The notes below the pieces were generated by a model. The model searched no databases. It had not been told where the DNA came from and saw only the letters and a program-made list of their open reading frames with translations. Made by a program: the position numbers and the translations under genes. 64,000 bases of DNA from Mactromeris polynyma. Lineage: Eukaryota; Mollusca; Bivalvia; Venerida; Mactridae. Where the stretch lies: contig JASFXZ010000057.1 of NCBI GenBank assembly GCA_032209605.1, positions 1,178,001 through 1,242,000 of the forward strand, given 5' to 3'. Below, piece after piece: positions 32,485 through 58,984 of this stretch; position 1 is the stretch's first letter, and each line of letters starts with the position of its first letter.

Positions 32485-35400
32485 CTGGTAACCGATGGTT
32501 ACCAGTATGTTGCCCTGAGTAAATCATCTTCTACAACAGATACCTCACATTACAAAGGCCTTGCTTTTATTTGTGAAGGCAAATTTTATTATCAGGTGAT
32601 GAACATATTGTGTTGGACAGTTATTCTACTGCCACAGTTATCATTTTAAGTTGTACTTGACCATATTTTTAAAGCGTGGCGTTAGGATATTGAATTGTGT
32701 GACTTTTTTGCTGGTTATGAACTATACAGTAATTTGTGAAATTTTCCTAGCCAAATGTTACTGACATAGTAATCAAGTGAAACACGTGTGGTAGCTACGG
32801 GGAACGTGACTACATACCTCAGACTTGTATGTTAATTCAGTTATCATGATATTTTACCTCATTCAAACTTGTATTGGCTTGCATGAAAATGGCTGCTATA
32901 TGGACTATGGTCATTATGAATATGAATTTCAGTGAGCAGTGTAAATCTGTGAATGAATGTATGAATATTTGCCTGAAGTGTGCGTATAAATAAGATACGA
33001 TATATACAATATATATATGTAAGTTCTAAATTTGCATGGAAAATCATGTAATCAAGATTTATATTGATGAATGATTTCTTGCATCGCATTATTTCGACAG
33101 TACAGTTTCTTACAATGATGCTAATGAAGATTTTGACAGGATTCGGCCGTGTTATAGCTGAACGTGGGAACAGCTCTAGAACGATATGTGCTCTACACGT
33201 ATGATTGATATTGTCTCGATGCTGAATGGCTTTATTTATACTTCAGATTTCTCAGATTAATGTGTGTTACTTTTTCGTACAATGATTTAGTATTAGATGT
33301 ATGTTATCTCTGTGAGACTAGCAATTGTTACTGGATGATACTTTAAGCTTAAACATAAAATTTTAAATGATTTCTTTTTAAGGAAACAATATTTCTTTGT
33401 ACTTTGTATGGGATTTGTGTTCTTTATTTAAAAATTATGAAATATGTACGATTTTTTTGGTACAATAAAAAAATTACAAAATTTCCCTTTTTTAGTAACT
33501 GCATAAGATTTGAATCTGTGATCATATTTTACGTTCGCATTAGTCTCGCCACTAATTGTTTCACTTATATACTAGTATTTTTTATATGTGGTACATGAGT
33601 TGCGTGGAATGTTAACTTATGTATGATGATGCCAGTTGAGTTGAATTGACTAGTAAAGGCATTCATGTTCTACCGTGAATAATGATCAGTTTGTATTAAT
33701 ATGTACTTGATAGGGCAATTATAATGTATGTTATTGGTCATCGTAATATTTGTACACATTCATCAATCTCTACACTAATCTTCATGTTGTGCCATGCTTC
33801 TTAATTGTTTTTAGCAGTTTAGAATTTCTGTTTTCTATTTGTAAACTTACGGCATTATGCACATATTTTAGGCTAATACTTGGGTGAATTTTAATTTCAT
33901 ATGGTTTTATAAGTCAACTCAGAATTGGGTAGTAAATGCAAACTTGGTGTCTTTGAACTGGTGTGATTATAAATGTACATAGATACAAAGTTTGGGTATT
34001 GTGTGTTGTTTTTCGAGTATTTAATGAGTTAAAATGTGAGTGTTGAACAAAAAACCCATTAGTGTTGTAATTTTATGCCAATTTTACTCAGGATTTTTAT
34101 GCTACTTGTGTTAGGACAGTGAACTTACACACACAAACACGCACGCACAGACTATGGCATCTGCATCAAGTGGATGTTTTTTGTACCTCAAGTTATTGTC
34201 ATCTAGGATGTTCATTCCTCATAAGGGTCATTAAATCTCCCTTCTGTATGCAACAGTTCTAATAATGATACAATTTTATACTTGATAGGAGATCATGTTA
34301 AACTTTAACTAATACACATTTTACAGTTAACAGTTAACTCTTCAATTCTTTTTCTTCCACATTAAATTCATGGTATAAATTCATAGTTCATATATAATTA
34401 AATAAATTTGATCCCCAGTAGTACCGATTTATTATTTCTTTACTTACCTTTGTGTCTGGGAGAAAGGGTTAAGGACTAAGATTTAATATTAAGGTGTTTG
34501 CTCCTTTCTTGATATGTACCAAGTATGATGAATCTGTGGAAAGAATTCTTCTGTTGATTGACTCATATGTCAAGTGTTAGTTTCGACTTGTGCTTAGGGA
34601 TGACTTATATAACAATTCAGGATCAGGGAATGAAACTGTTTAATATATCTCAGTACAAATACCTCATTATCATATATAACTATGTTGGAATTTATATTTA
34701 TCTGCCATGTTGCACAGGTCTGTTTTAGGGATCAGATTTCTGAGTAAAGTTAAAATTCATGAACAAAACATTTCATGTCCTGCAGTTGTCTGGGTATGCC
34801 AAGTTGAGTGACTGTTAACAATGAACGGTGGCACATTTAGCATGTAGAAACTGTCACATTTGTAATTAGATACACATGAATACAGTTTTATCAAGGAGAG
34901 GGTTTTAGGTGTACTGATAAAGCAAATACATAGCAACTTCTGTAACAATTGCCACATCGACATTGTGAAAGGCTGATAAGAATCACTGAGTTATGTCTTG
35001 TAATTTCGTCTGTTTTTGCTTTATAGCATTTGAATGTCCTCCTCGTGATCTGTTGTCAATTGTTGTAGCTAGATTACCTACAATTTCTTATACGTGTTAG
35101 GAAGTATGCCCATTTCAGGAGTGGATTTTAAAAAGTGGTTTAATATCACCAGATCTGTACCTTAGAGCATAATCATATATTTGAGTATTTCAGTGATGAT
35201 AATATATTGATTATTTTAGGTGTGAATCCTGGGCAAACGTTTGTAATTGTTCTTGATCCTAAAACAGACTTTTGCAAGACTGAATAGATTGTGGAGAGAA
35301 TTACCTTGCAAGTACACTGAGTTATACCTCATGACTGGCATAGCGTCTCAATTGAAATGTGTGACATTTGTCTTTTTATAAACTTATGATCATGTAACTT

Positions 35401-38400
35401 CTGGGAGTAAATTCTGCTTGTGTGTTTTTTATTCACAATATGTATGTTGTTTGTATGTCAGAATGTATCTAACACTATTGTTAAGAGTTTGTATATGCTA
35501 TATTGTCTATGTTGATTCTATGTCACAGTGCTATTTTACATTTTAATGTAGAAGTATTTTTTATTTTAAATCACTCATTATATGGTTAACACATAGCTCA
35601 CATCAACTGCAGCATTAAGGTCATATTGCAGTACTTTTATCAAAGTGACAGACCATAAAAACATACCAATTTATGTACATAAAATATTTTTATTGATTAA
35701 TTGTTATATATATACTAGTTTATGATACAGTAATAATCCAATAACTAATATATTATTTGCTTAAATACACCGTAATTTATAAGATGTAAAGCTTACCTAA
35801 GTCTGATGGACATCAGTACAGTATTGGAATCATGAGATCATGTGGTATCAGCCAAGTTGTGCTTCAATATTTCCATTGAATGACTTGTTTTCTTGCAATA
35901 CTGGATGAAATTCAACCAATACGAGAATAAACATCCTGATGCCCCTCCATCCATATGGCTGAATACATAAAAATCATATAATTTCAATTGAATTTGAAGT
36001 AGAAAAGTCCTTATTGGTATATTTCCATTGTTGATGTGTGGCTCTTAAAACAAATTGTATAAGTTTCATTTATTCACCTAAAAATGTTAAAATTTGTTCT
36101 GTTCAAATGTAAAAAATGTCTGAAACAAGATTGTAAAAGTCTCTGAAATATTCTATATATTCTATTTTATATACTGTAGAAAATTTTCATTGCCCACAGT
36201 TTGATGCCCCATTGATAATTAAATTAATTTTAGGTCTTCTGATATTAGCAATATATTAATTTTGAAAGGAAATTTTTGCTCATTTTGAAAATACATAGTG
36301 GCTTTCGGATTCTAGAAATGTAAAGAAAAAATAAGAAAAAAGGGTCAGTTCTCTATGTATTGGTCATTTTATATGGCTAACATTATTCAGAAAGGTTGAT
36401 ATATGTCGGTCTGTCCGTAACCTTTTCGTTTGCGATCAAGAACCCCTTGACCTATCATCCTCGAAGTTGGTCCACACAGTCGCCTTGTTTTCCAATTTGA
36501 AATTAATTCAATTTAAGGACATTTTAAAATCGTAAGACACTGTTGTAATGTAAGTATTTTTTCATCTCTTATTCTCTCCCCTATTGATTCACGTTTGTCA
36601 TGAGCTAAAATGGTTGGACCTGCTACAAATTTCAAGTTCAAATAAAGCTGTTTGTCATCATGTAGAATCTGTTGACGTTTAAGTATCATAAGGGTCTTGC
36701 TTCGTGAATATGGTCTGTCATTTTAAGATCTTTTGAGTGTTACTCTCATGTGCAATCACTTGACGATGGAATTTTCATGGTACATGTTCAATGTTAAACC
36801 GGTGGTTTTTATGTCTGTATTAATGACATACTAAATATTGTAAAATTTCTATGAATTAGGTTGCGTTGGGTTGCTGCAGCAAAATATACCATGACAACGA
36901 TTGTGTATCCAATGTGATGTGTGTATAAATGTGTAAAACTTTGGTAATTAAAGTCTAAATATTGATAAAATAAAAGGTCCTCAATTTCAGAACACAAAAC
37001 TTGTCTGGGGCTTGTCTCTGACAATTCAAATTTTCAAGAAGTGATATTAAGAGTTGTGGTATGTGTTTCAAGATTTTGTCAGCTTCATTAATTATTGAGT
37101 AAAAAGATAAAAAAAACTTGTTAGCTGTGATATATTTTGCTGGGGCTGCCACTTGTTGAGTGTTAATGTTGGTGTTTAATACTAACACTGTCATAATCAT
37201 TAAAACAAATAATTTGTGTTCTGTGAAACCTTCGAAGTATTGTGAAATTTGAAAAAATTTCATACTTGTGGGGACTGTTCAAGTGTTTCTTTGGTTTGTA
37301 TGGAAATTGTTGACAAAATGGAGTAAGAATAAGACACAGTATAGGATACCATTTGTTAAACCACCATCGGAAATTTGTGTAGCATTATAGCATAAACAAT
37401 TGTTAAGCTGCCAAATTCTATATTTAGACGAATTAGCTTAAAAAAGAATGTATTTGTAAGCGACATTGTTTAATTATATGTATTGTTAATTATGCTTCAT
37501 AGTGTGGGTGTCTTAAAAATACTCTGTCTATGGTGACTTTCTAAAATAATATCTTCAGAATTTGTAATTCACCTGTTTCTCATACATCCATTGAATCACT
37601 TCAATCATGTGTTCAAGTCCTCTTCATGAAGAAGTTTTTTTATTAAAAAATTGTTGAAATCTCTTCAGTAGCATTATAGCAAAAAATAATTCTAGTTTTC
37701 ATTTCAGGAGATACTGTATGTTGCTTTTAATTTGATCATGCGATTATTTCATCAAATATTTGTAAAATTTTGTATTTATGTTCTGTACTGACGGTTACAT
37801 TATGCGGGTTCTTATACAAAATGGTCGTGTATAAAGCTGTACAAATGCTTGATTTGTTCTATTGTTGTCATCTACATTGTATCATTATCATAGCTTTCTA
37901 AGTGTCTGAATAAGTCTTTAAACATTTATAGTGACTTAGGGTACTCATGAACACATTGAAAGTCATTGAGTAAAATTTCTCTTCTGAATTTGATGTTTAT
38001 GTGTTTAATACTAACTAATGCACCTGTCAGATATATATACTTATTGTTGATGAATTAGCAACACAAAATCCTCGCCTCGATCGGTGTGTACATGAATGTG
38101 TGAAAACACCCTGTATAAATACCTCGCCTCGGCTATCGCATTACATGTGTGTACATATTTTGTTTTAGACATAATTGTGCAGTAGTTCAGGTTAGCATCT
38201 TATCAATAACATGTTGTCTTAATGCATTCAAAACCATAGGTCACCTCTTGACATGTTCTATAACTTTTAAGTTAGGTTCTGGAAATATTCATAATATCTT
38301 TATCAACATTATGTTAAAAGTTTTGTTACTTCAGGGATTGAAAGTCCTTTTACAATTACAGTTGTTGAAGAATTATTTATATATGTTATACCTTAACTTG

Positions 38401-40729
38401 GCATTTGAACATTTAAGAAATAAAACAAATTTCGTCTTCGTCTCTATGGCTTATTTTAACAATAAATAATGATTTATGATGATTATGTAAGGTTGGTGAA
38501 TGATCATACCAATTTGCTTGAATAGTAATACTGATATATTTAAGTTGCAACTTGTATCAAATTGTTGTGATTTGTTCAAACTAAATTTTTAACGTGTTGT
38601 ATTTCTCAGCTTCTACTTTCATGAAGTCATTTTCTGAATACAAACTTTATTGTTCTCTGTCCAGCTTAGCTCGATATAAATTATTCAGAGTCATTGAGAC
38701 AATATTTATTTACTTAATTATAATGCATTTTGACTTGTCACTCCCTGGTTGGAAGCTTGGCAGAGTTTGTTTATACAGTTCAGAGATTCTTAGTATTTAA
38801 ATAGTACAACTGAGGATTGACGAAGTAAACAAAATTGTTTCACAGTTGACGTGCTTACTGATGGTTGATTTACTGTGCTGGAATGAAGTTAAAATAAGTG
38901 GTTATCATTTGTTCTTCCTTTGTACAAGATATTACGGTAGTTTGAAAAATAATTTCTTATGATTCTATCATATGTGCTGTTCCATGACAAACCCTGTATC
39001 AGTGACCTCAACATCCATTTTCAGGTTTTTATATTTTTCAACACATACATTTTTTTAGTTTCATTTTGTACCAAAAATATTAAAATCAAGCATAATTTTT
39101 TTTTTTAAATCAAATATTAGGAACAAAATGCAAAAATAAACTACAAAATGATGTCACGTCAGAAACACTACTCAAATGTTCATTAATTCTTAAAATATCT
39201 TCTGTCTTTCAACAAGTAAAATCAAATTGCGTAACGCAGTTAGTAGATTTAGTTCTATAAATCCAACTGAAGCAACCAATAACTGCTCCAACAATGTTCT
39301 TAGTTTGACATCAAAATTTCAATGAGAAATACAGTACTGTCACTAATACAAGTTCTGTCATGGAAGCATCAATATGAATTGTTAATTTTTGTAAAAGTAC
39401 AGTTTTCTGACTCAATTATCTCCTAGCTGGAACTAAGAATTCTTGCTCTTTATATATGAAACTGTCTGTTTCTAGTATTTTTTACTTTTTGAACTGTTTT
39501 ATCTTTGTATTAGCTTATAATTTATAACATGTTGACAAGCAACATACCAAAATCTGTTGGTGTGAACCAAGCCACATCTTGTAGACCTGAACAAAGCATA
39601 CCTGGACATTTATGTAAAGCTTGTTTCTTGTCTGATACTTTAGTACGAGTACATACCATCAAACATGGAAGTTGTGCCAGTACTTGTAAATATTATATAC
39701 ATTCTAGGTAAATCTTACTGGCAAATAAGGTTATTATTTTTAGGGTATGTTTGATCTGTAATACAATACATTCATAAAACATGTTATTTCATACAATAAC
39801 GTAGTAATCCAACTACATTTATAAATAAGCATGATGCTATTTGGTGAAAAATGTTCTTACTTTTTCAATGAATACTTTCACAGCGACCGTAATTTGACTT
39901 GCATATTGTCGGAAAATTCATTTGTAAATCAACATTTTTGAAGAAGTTTAAGAGGGATAGGGTAATGTTGGTTTATATTCAAGTATTTTCTTTAAGTATT
40001 ATATGTTATTCTTATATTATTATTATTACTATAGTTGCATTACTTACAAAGATGTGGTTTGGCTCAGATTATCAGATACTTGGTTACAGTAAAGTTTGTT
40101 AGTATTTTGATGTAGGTGCTTCTGTTGGTCAGTTTTAGATTTCATGCTGTCCAGTATAATTATCGAGTAATTTGGTGCAGTATGTTCTCAAATTATCATT
40201 CTTAGTTGTAAGAAATTTATTGTTTTAGCCATTTGATATTTATACACACCATTTCATCAACTTTTTACATGCAGTTGTTTTTCTGAAATGTTTTAGATCT
40301 TTCGATTAATTCATACACTTCATTTTACTACATTGTTCATAATTATATTATATAAATGCCGATAGTAATGTGAAATTAAATAGTGTTTGTTACATCTGTG
40401 TTGTCTTTATTTCTTTGCATGAAGTTCCCAGTAGGTATATCTCAACTTTTGTTATATGCAGCATTCTTCCCAGGTCCACCATGCGTACTGTATATATCAC
40501 AATACAGCATAAGTTGCAGTAACTACACTGTATGTTCTGTTACTGGCATTTCCTGGATATTGTGTCAATATGACATACGTTTTGACGTTTGCATGCATTG
40601 TAACAACGTTAATACAGCCCCGTTGTGACGTTTTCATTGTATTGACGTGGTTGAGATGTGAAAATAACGTTGTTTAAGCGGCTTTGATAGTACATCTTGT
40701 GCTTTTACAACTTATATGATGCAGACGTG
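32485..40729 (+). other. ACVR2 3'UTR/flank and intergenic DNA
   Basis: About 8 kb of AT-rich sequence with no exon recognised. The first part is expected to be the receptor 3'UTR; several AATAAA-type hexamers occur (for example near 35926 and 38412), so the end of the transcript cannot be placed. A small CA-rich patch lies near 34130. The segment 36340-36500 (cggtctgtccgtaacctttt) resembles a dispersed repeat also hinted at 50690. No plus- or minus-strand frame has protein-like character. Confidence 0.4.
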
Positions 40730-40730
40730 T

Positions 40731-41290
40731 TAACAATGCGGTCTCGTAGTTACACTTTCATGGTACAGATGTTGCAACGACGACAATTCATTCCCGTATA
40801 AACGTTTCATGGTACGGACGTGGTAACAATGCAGTCTCGTAGTTACACTTTCACGGTACAGATGTAACGACGCCAATTCATTCCCGTATAAACGTTTCAT
40901 GGTACGGACGTGATAACAATGCGGTCTCGTAGTTACACTTTCATGGTACAGATGTTGCAACGACGACAATTCATTCCCGTATAAACGTTTCATGGTACGG
41001 ACGTGGTAACAATGCAGTCTCGTAGTTACACTTTCACGGTACAGATGTAACGACGCCAATTCATTCCCGTATAAACGTTTCATGGTACGGACGTGGTAAC
41101 AATGCAGTCTCGTAGTTACACTTTCATGGTACAGATGTTGCAACGACGACAATTCATTCCCGTATAAACGTTTCATGGTACGGACGTGGTAACAATGCAG
41201 TCTCGTAGTTACACTTTCACGGTACAGATGTTGTAACGACGACAATTCATTCCCGTATAAACGTTTCATGGTACGGACGTGGTAACAATG
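40731..41290. repeat. 90/93-bp satellite, ~6 homogeneous copies
   Basis: The motif aacgtttcatggtacggacg starts at 40801, 40891, 40984, 41074, 41167 and 41260, giving periods 90, 93, 90, 93, 93. The two lengths differ by a 3-bp loss (gatgttgcaacgacgac versus gatgtaacgacgcc) and alternate, which suggests a dimeric higher-order unit. As both lengths are multiples of three, the minus strand is open for 179 codons (MKRLYGNELSSLQHLY...). This is a by-product of the array. Confidence 0.9.
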
Positions 41291-41880
41291 TCAATTTATT
41301 CTGGTTTTATGGTACGGACGTTGTAAAGACGTCATCTCGTTATCGTTTTAACATTTCATGGTACGGACGTGGTCACGATGTCAGTTCATTCTCGATCCAA
41401 CGTGTTCATGGTACGGACGTAACGTAGTAAGGACGTCAAGTCATTATCGATCTAACATTTTCATGATACGGGTGCGGACGTGAAAACGAGGTCGGTTCAG
41501 TTTGGGTTTGGTAATTACGTCAATACAGTCTCGTTCTGTCACTTTTAAAGATTTGATAATGATGTAAATAGCGCATCGTTCTTACATTTTCACGGTACAA
41601 ACATGGTAACGACCTTACGTTTTCACTTTACGGGCATGGTAACGATTATGTGATGACGTTATTACAATCTTGTTCTAACATTTTCGTGAACGACAGAGAA
41701 GTGGTGACGACGTCGGTGCAATCTCACCACATCTAGACGGGTTAGCGACGTCAACACAGCCTTATATTAACGGTTTCGCATTACATGCATGATAACGACA
41801 TAAAGACAGTCTCGTTCTTATTGTTTGACGCTTTGCCGTACGAAGCAACGATGTCAATACAACTTCACTTGTTCAACCAT
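41291..41880. repeat. Degenerate flank of the 90/93-bp satellite
   Basis: Successive diverged copies keep only the core catggtacggacgtggtaac and scattered gacgtca / ctcgtt motifs. They become less regular towards 41880, where the repeat is no longer recognisable. Confidence 0.65.
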
Positions 41881-42740
41881 GAAGCTGAAATACAGATTTA
41901 GGGCAAACATATAAATTAGTTCCTGCGGAATTATTGTTAACACAACGACCTAGAGACATTGCCCATGTATAAATACAAGTAGTTTCGTCTGATCTTATCT
42001 AGCCAATGAAGTAGTAAATGAATTGTTTATATAGTCGCGTTCAAAGGTTTGCAGGCTATGGATTAGTATGTTTCCCTAAACCTCAAATACACGAGTCTGA
42101 TACACGTATTTTCTATCCTGACGTATGCGCCAAGTCAGTGCTGGCATAGCAAATGTCTGTATCGCGCTCGTGTTTTGCAATTCCAGGAAACTTCTAAGAA
42201 AAGTTATAATTCAGTGCTTCACAGTACGAATGTATGAAGGCCATTAATATGAAATTTTCTTAAGATTACAAACACGGTCCGTGTTACAACCAAGCATACT
42301 TGACAATAAGAATATATATAGATCGGTATCTACCCATATGGTGTTGATGAAATTATTCGCGTATATTACTACTTGTAATATATGTTCTGAGATTTTTTAC
42401 ATTAAACCAGCCCGCAATAGGAGGCAACTGCCTACATGCCTCCATGTAATTTACGGCCCTGCCTCCCCGGTTATTTTAGAGCTATAGATTTATCACATTT
42501 ATTTTGTTGGGAACGAGTTGATATCTCTACATAATTCCCATCATCGCTTTAGCACATTTTGAGCCATTAGTACGGTCTGGGACTAATATGTGTACATATG
42601 TTGGTCCCAGGTACGGTTATATCGTCCATTATAACTTTGTTATTTTACATTACTTGACGAGCATGTTGAAAGACTGATGAGTTAAACTTTCGACAAATAC
42701 TCACTTTCTGATAGAAGTGTATCCTTTGCGCTTCATAATG
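41881..42740. other. Intergenic upstream of MCM6
   Basis: No gene or structured repeat recognised. Confidence 0.4.
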
Positions 42741-42818
42741 AATTGGTTAAGTCACGTGATCATCACGTGGACGAAACCGCGGGAAAGACTGTCTTTGTTG
42801 TTATTATTATCGCGGAAA
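42741..42818 (+). promoter_or_regulatory. MCM6 proximal promoter: CCAAT, E-boxes and E2F sites
   Basis: Within 80 bases of the start codon lie an inverted CCAAT box (ATTGG, 42742-42746) and two palindromic E-boxes CACGTG (42753-42758 and 42764-42769). An inverted E2F consensus follows (ccgcgggaaa, TTTCCCGCGG on the minus strand, 42777-42786), with a second weaker E2F-like cgcggaaa at 42811-42818. E2F plus NF-Y control is well established for MCM genes, which are switched on at G1/S. That these sites work here is inference from position and consensus. Confidence 0.75.
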
Positions 42819-42819
42819 G

Positions 42820-55950
<13,131 letters not shown>

Positions 55951-57120
55951 TTCAATTCCTGCAATAAACTTCCCTGATGAATGATTCTAAGAGTATTGAG
56001 TTCAGGAACTACTTTCATCATTTGTATGTTCTGATGTTGATCTATTTTTCTCATACACATGTTCTTTAGAACTACATAATGGGTATGAATACTGATTACT
56101 GAATAGATATAGGAACTACTTTCATCAGTTAAATTAATCTCGTCATTTTGTATTTGGGCTTTTGATTTGATAAAATGTTGATAATAGTGCTTCATATTCT
56201 GTATATGCAAATGTGGAGATTCAGAAAAGTGCTCTCAGTGAATATTTTGTTAATAGTGTCTGACAAATATTGTGATAACTTTGAATTGAACAAAAATCGA
56301 GTGTTTACCATATTAATTGAGAAATCGCATAAGTCATGATATACATGTATTAAATATTGCCTATGTTTCTGATGTACACTCCTGGCATATCATTCCAGCA
56401 TGTTAAATTTGTTGATATTTCATGATCTACTGGAATGATATGACACTTTATATATGCTCAGTTTTGTGGGCTCGTATTGAAATGAATTTATTGTTTTGTT
56501 GAATGATCTGGTTGAGCGTTGGTGTGCAGGGTACCTTGTGAACGTATTATCGTTGCACAGTTCAGAAGTACAGTGCTTTAGCTAGGTTTTTGTACCAGCC
56601 TTCAAGTTATCCTATCTGTTCCGAGACTGTATTTGTAAATTAGCCTTTAATGGACTGAACAAATATGTTGAACAACCAGTGAGAAATCTCTCTATATATT
56701 TTTATATCGATGTGTTCAAAATAATGTGTTCAGTGCCAAATGTGTTCAACTCTGTATGTGTTCAAAATTGTTTATTTTTCCAGTGTGGAACTTGTGAATA
56801 TTATTTTCATGTTTGTATGTTAAAATCATGCTATTATTAATTTTTATGAAAACTAAGTGCAGTTAATCTTGTATGACCAGTACATTATTCCGTTTAGATT
56901 TTCACTCTTGGTACATGTTGCTGTGAATCTACTGTTTTCACAGTGGCGTTAAGCATGTTGTTAATCAAATTTGGTCATAAATTGTATATTTTTGATTGAA
57001 AATATTTCTTGTTTGATAATAAAATTTGGTCATAAATTGTTTATTTTTGATTGAAAATATTTCTTGTTTGATAATGTACATTACTTTGAAACTTACAATC
57101 TTTACTATGCAATAAACTAT
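55951..57120 (+). other. MCM6 3'UTR with candidate poly(A) signal
   Basis: Non-coding AT-rich sequence after the stop codon. AATAAA occurs close to the stop (about 55962) and at 57111-57116; which is used cannot be read from DNA. A 55-bp tandem duplication (aaatttggtcataaattgt.., 56967-57076) lies just before the distal signal. Confidence 0.5.
56967..57076. repeat. 55-bp tandem duplication
   Basis: Two copies starting aaatttggtcataaattgt at 56967 and 57022 differ at about one or two positions. Confidence 0.95.
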
Positions 57121-58984
57121 GAAAAAATCCTTGGTGTGTTGATTCATGTATAATTTAAAAAACAAAAGTGTTTGTTTTGTACCAATAATCTTGTCTTAAT
57201 GTGGTCACATAATGGACCTGCATACTACTATGGAAGGGAAGCAATCTCCAACATGTGTGTGTATTCACCTACCATGATCTGTTTATAAATAGCCTGTGCA
57301 TGTCTGTTGAATTAAGTACAATTGTGTACAGTGTGGTTGTACATAGATAGTGTACGGATCAGATGGAGTTAATGGTCAAGTTGGAGGTGCAGCATTACAC
57401 GACCAATTATCTAGCATCCATACATCATAATAATCTATGGAACCAATTCCTGAGTTAATCCAAATGTTAATGCACAGTTGTTGTTTAACTGCATCACCGT
57501 CTTCGACAATTCTACTGTTGTGGTTTAATGTGTAATTTAGCATCAAGCATGGTGCCGTTGTCCCCTTACATCTAAGAAACAGAAAACACTTCTAACGAAA
57601 TCAATATAAAGTATTGAATCAAAGAAGATAACTAAAAATCGGACTTTTAAGTCCACAGCTTTTAGATTTGTTGCGAAACAACCGATCAAATCTAGACCTG
57701 CACACGGCATTGACAGAGAAACAAATCCTTGAGAAGTCTTAGAAGAAATACTTATGAAGCAAGTTGAGCCGACACTTGGGAACAAAAGCACATCAAATGA
57801 TAAAGGCAACATACGCTGTGAATGCTTAATTAAGTATGTACCAGTACACACTACTGGAACACTTGTATATTTTTTGGATAGGAATCTTTATACGTAGATT
57901 TCTGCTACACTGCTGTGAATTACAGGCTTTAAAAGACTGGGTCATACGTACAAGTAAAGTAAAACAAATTTAGTTAATTTATATTTCGCCACATTTAATT
58001 TGAAAAGAAGTTGACAAATGAACACTTGACTGCATGACGAATACAACTAAGGAATTCTTGAACTGACTTGAGTATGACTATAAAACATATTGTCATGACT
58101 GTACGCCCGCATAATCTACATGTATATTACAAACCACCAGCAAGTCATAGATGGCACATGGGTTGGACGAATGGTGTGGTTTGTACATTTCTGACATGTT
58201 GTAAACAAGACGTAGATCGTAAACATACTGTGATAAGGAAATAGTCACAATTTGTCCTAAAACCACCTACCTGTCATTGCTTAACCATTTTTATTGATAT
58301 TTAAAATTTAATCGGAAACAGATTTCGTTCCCTAGGGCAGATACGCCACTAAATTGTGATAACATAATTGGTCAATATACGTCGGTGTAGTTGCTCACTT
58401 GTCTTTTTGCCATTAATTAGTATTTCAATAAGCGATTATTTAAAAAAATTTGTGATCTAAGAAGCCATAGGAACAATATAGTGTTTTGTATGTATTTGAA
58501 ATGAGGTCGCAGTACATGGTACAATATATATTTGGTTTGTTATTAATGTTTGTGTGATCAAAGTGCTAAGTGAAGTTTCATTTATGAAATATATATCTTG
58601 AACTGTTCGTCTTGCTTACAAAGAAAACGTAAGGTAGAAGTGGACACTATAACAAACTTATTGTCACATTCACTGAAGTTACAATTGTTGTATAAGCGAG
58701 GAGGCTCGAATGAGATATTTCAACATTGTGTCACTGAATATTTGTGCTATACGTATAACATACGAGAGTGTTTGGATCTGGGACAATAACACCCACACTT
58801 CATGCTTCATCAGTTCATATAGTAACTTTATGACACATAAAATGTGAGTGATTTATCATTCAGTGACCATTACCAATAGTTTTGTACGCATACATAGTAA
58901 TAGTGTTGTTAATCGACTGTGCAATAAAACGTGCGCGACTACAGCCAGCTGAATATTTGAGGTTTGTTATACACTGTTGTCAAA
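57121..58984. other. Intergenic, promoter side of the lectin-like gene
   Basis: No gene recognised. A TATA-like aataaaa at about 58921 lies some 30 bases before tacagccagctg and 60 before the ATG of the next gene, so it could be its core promoter. The minus-strand frame 57543-57851 has no recognisable feature. Confidence 0.35.

Noticed and set aside
40730..41269. 179-codon minus-strand frame
   Set aside because: Tandem 90/93-bp satellite, both lengths multiples of three; no start context or flanking exon.
57543..57851. 102-codon minus-strand frame
   Set aside because: No recognisable motif, no splice signals; composition unremarkable.
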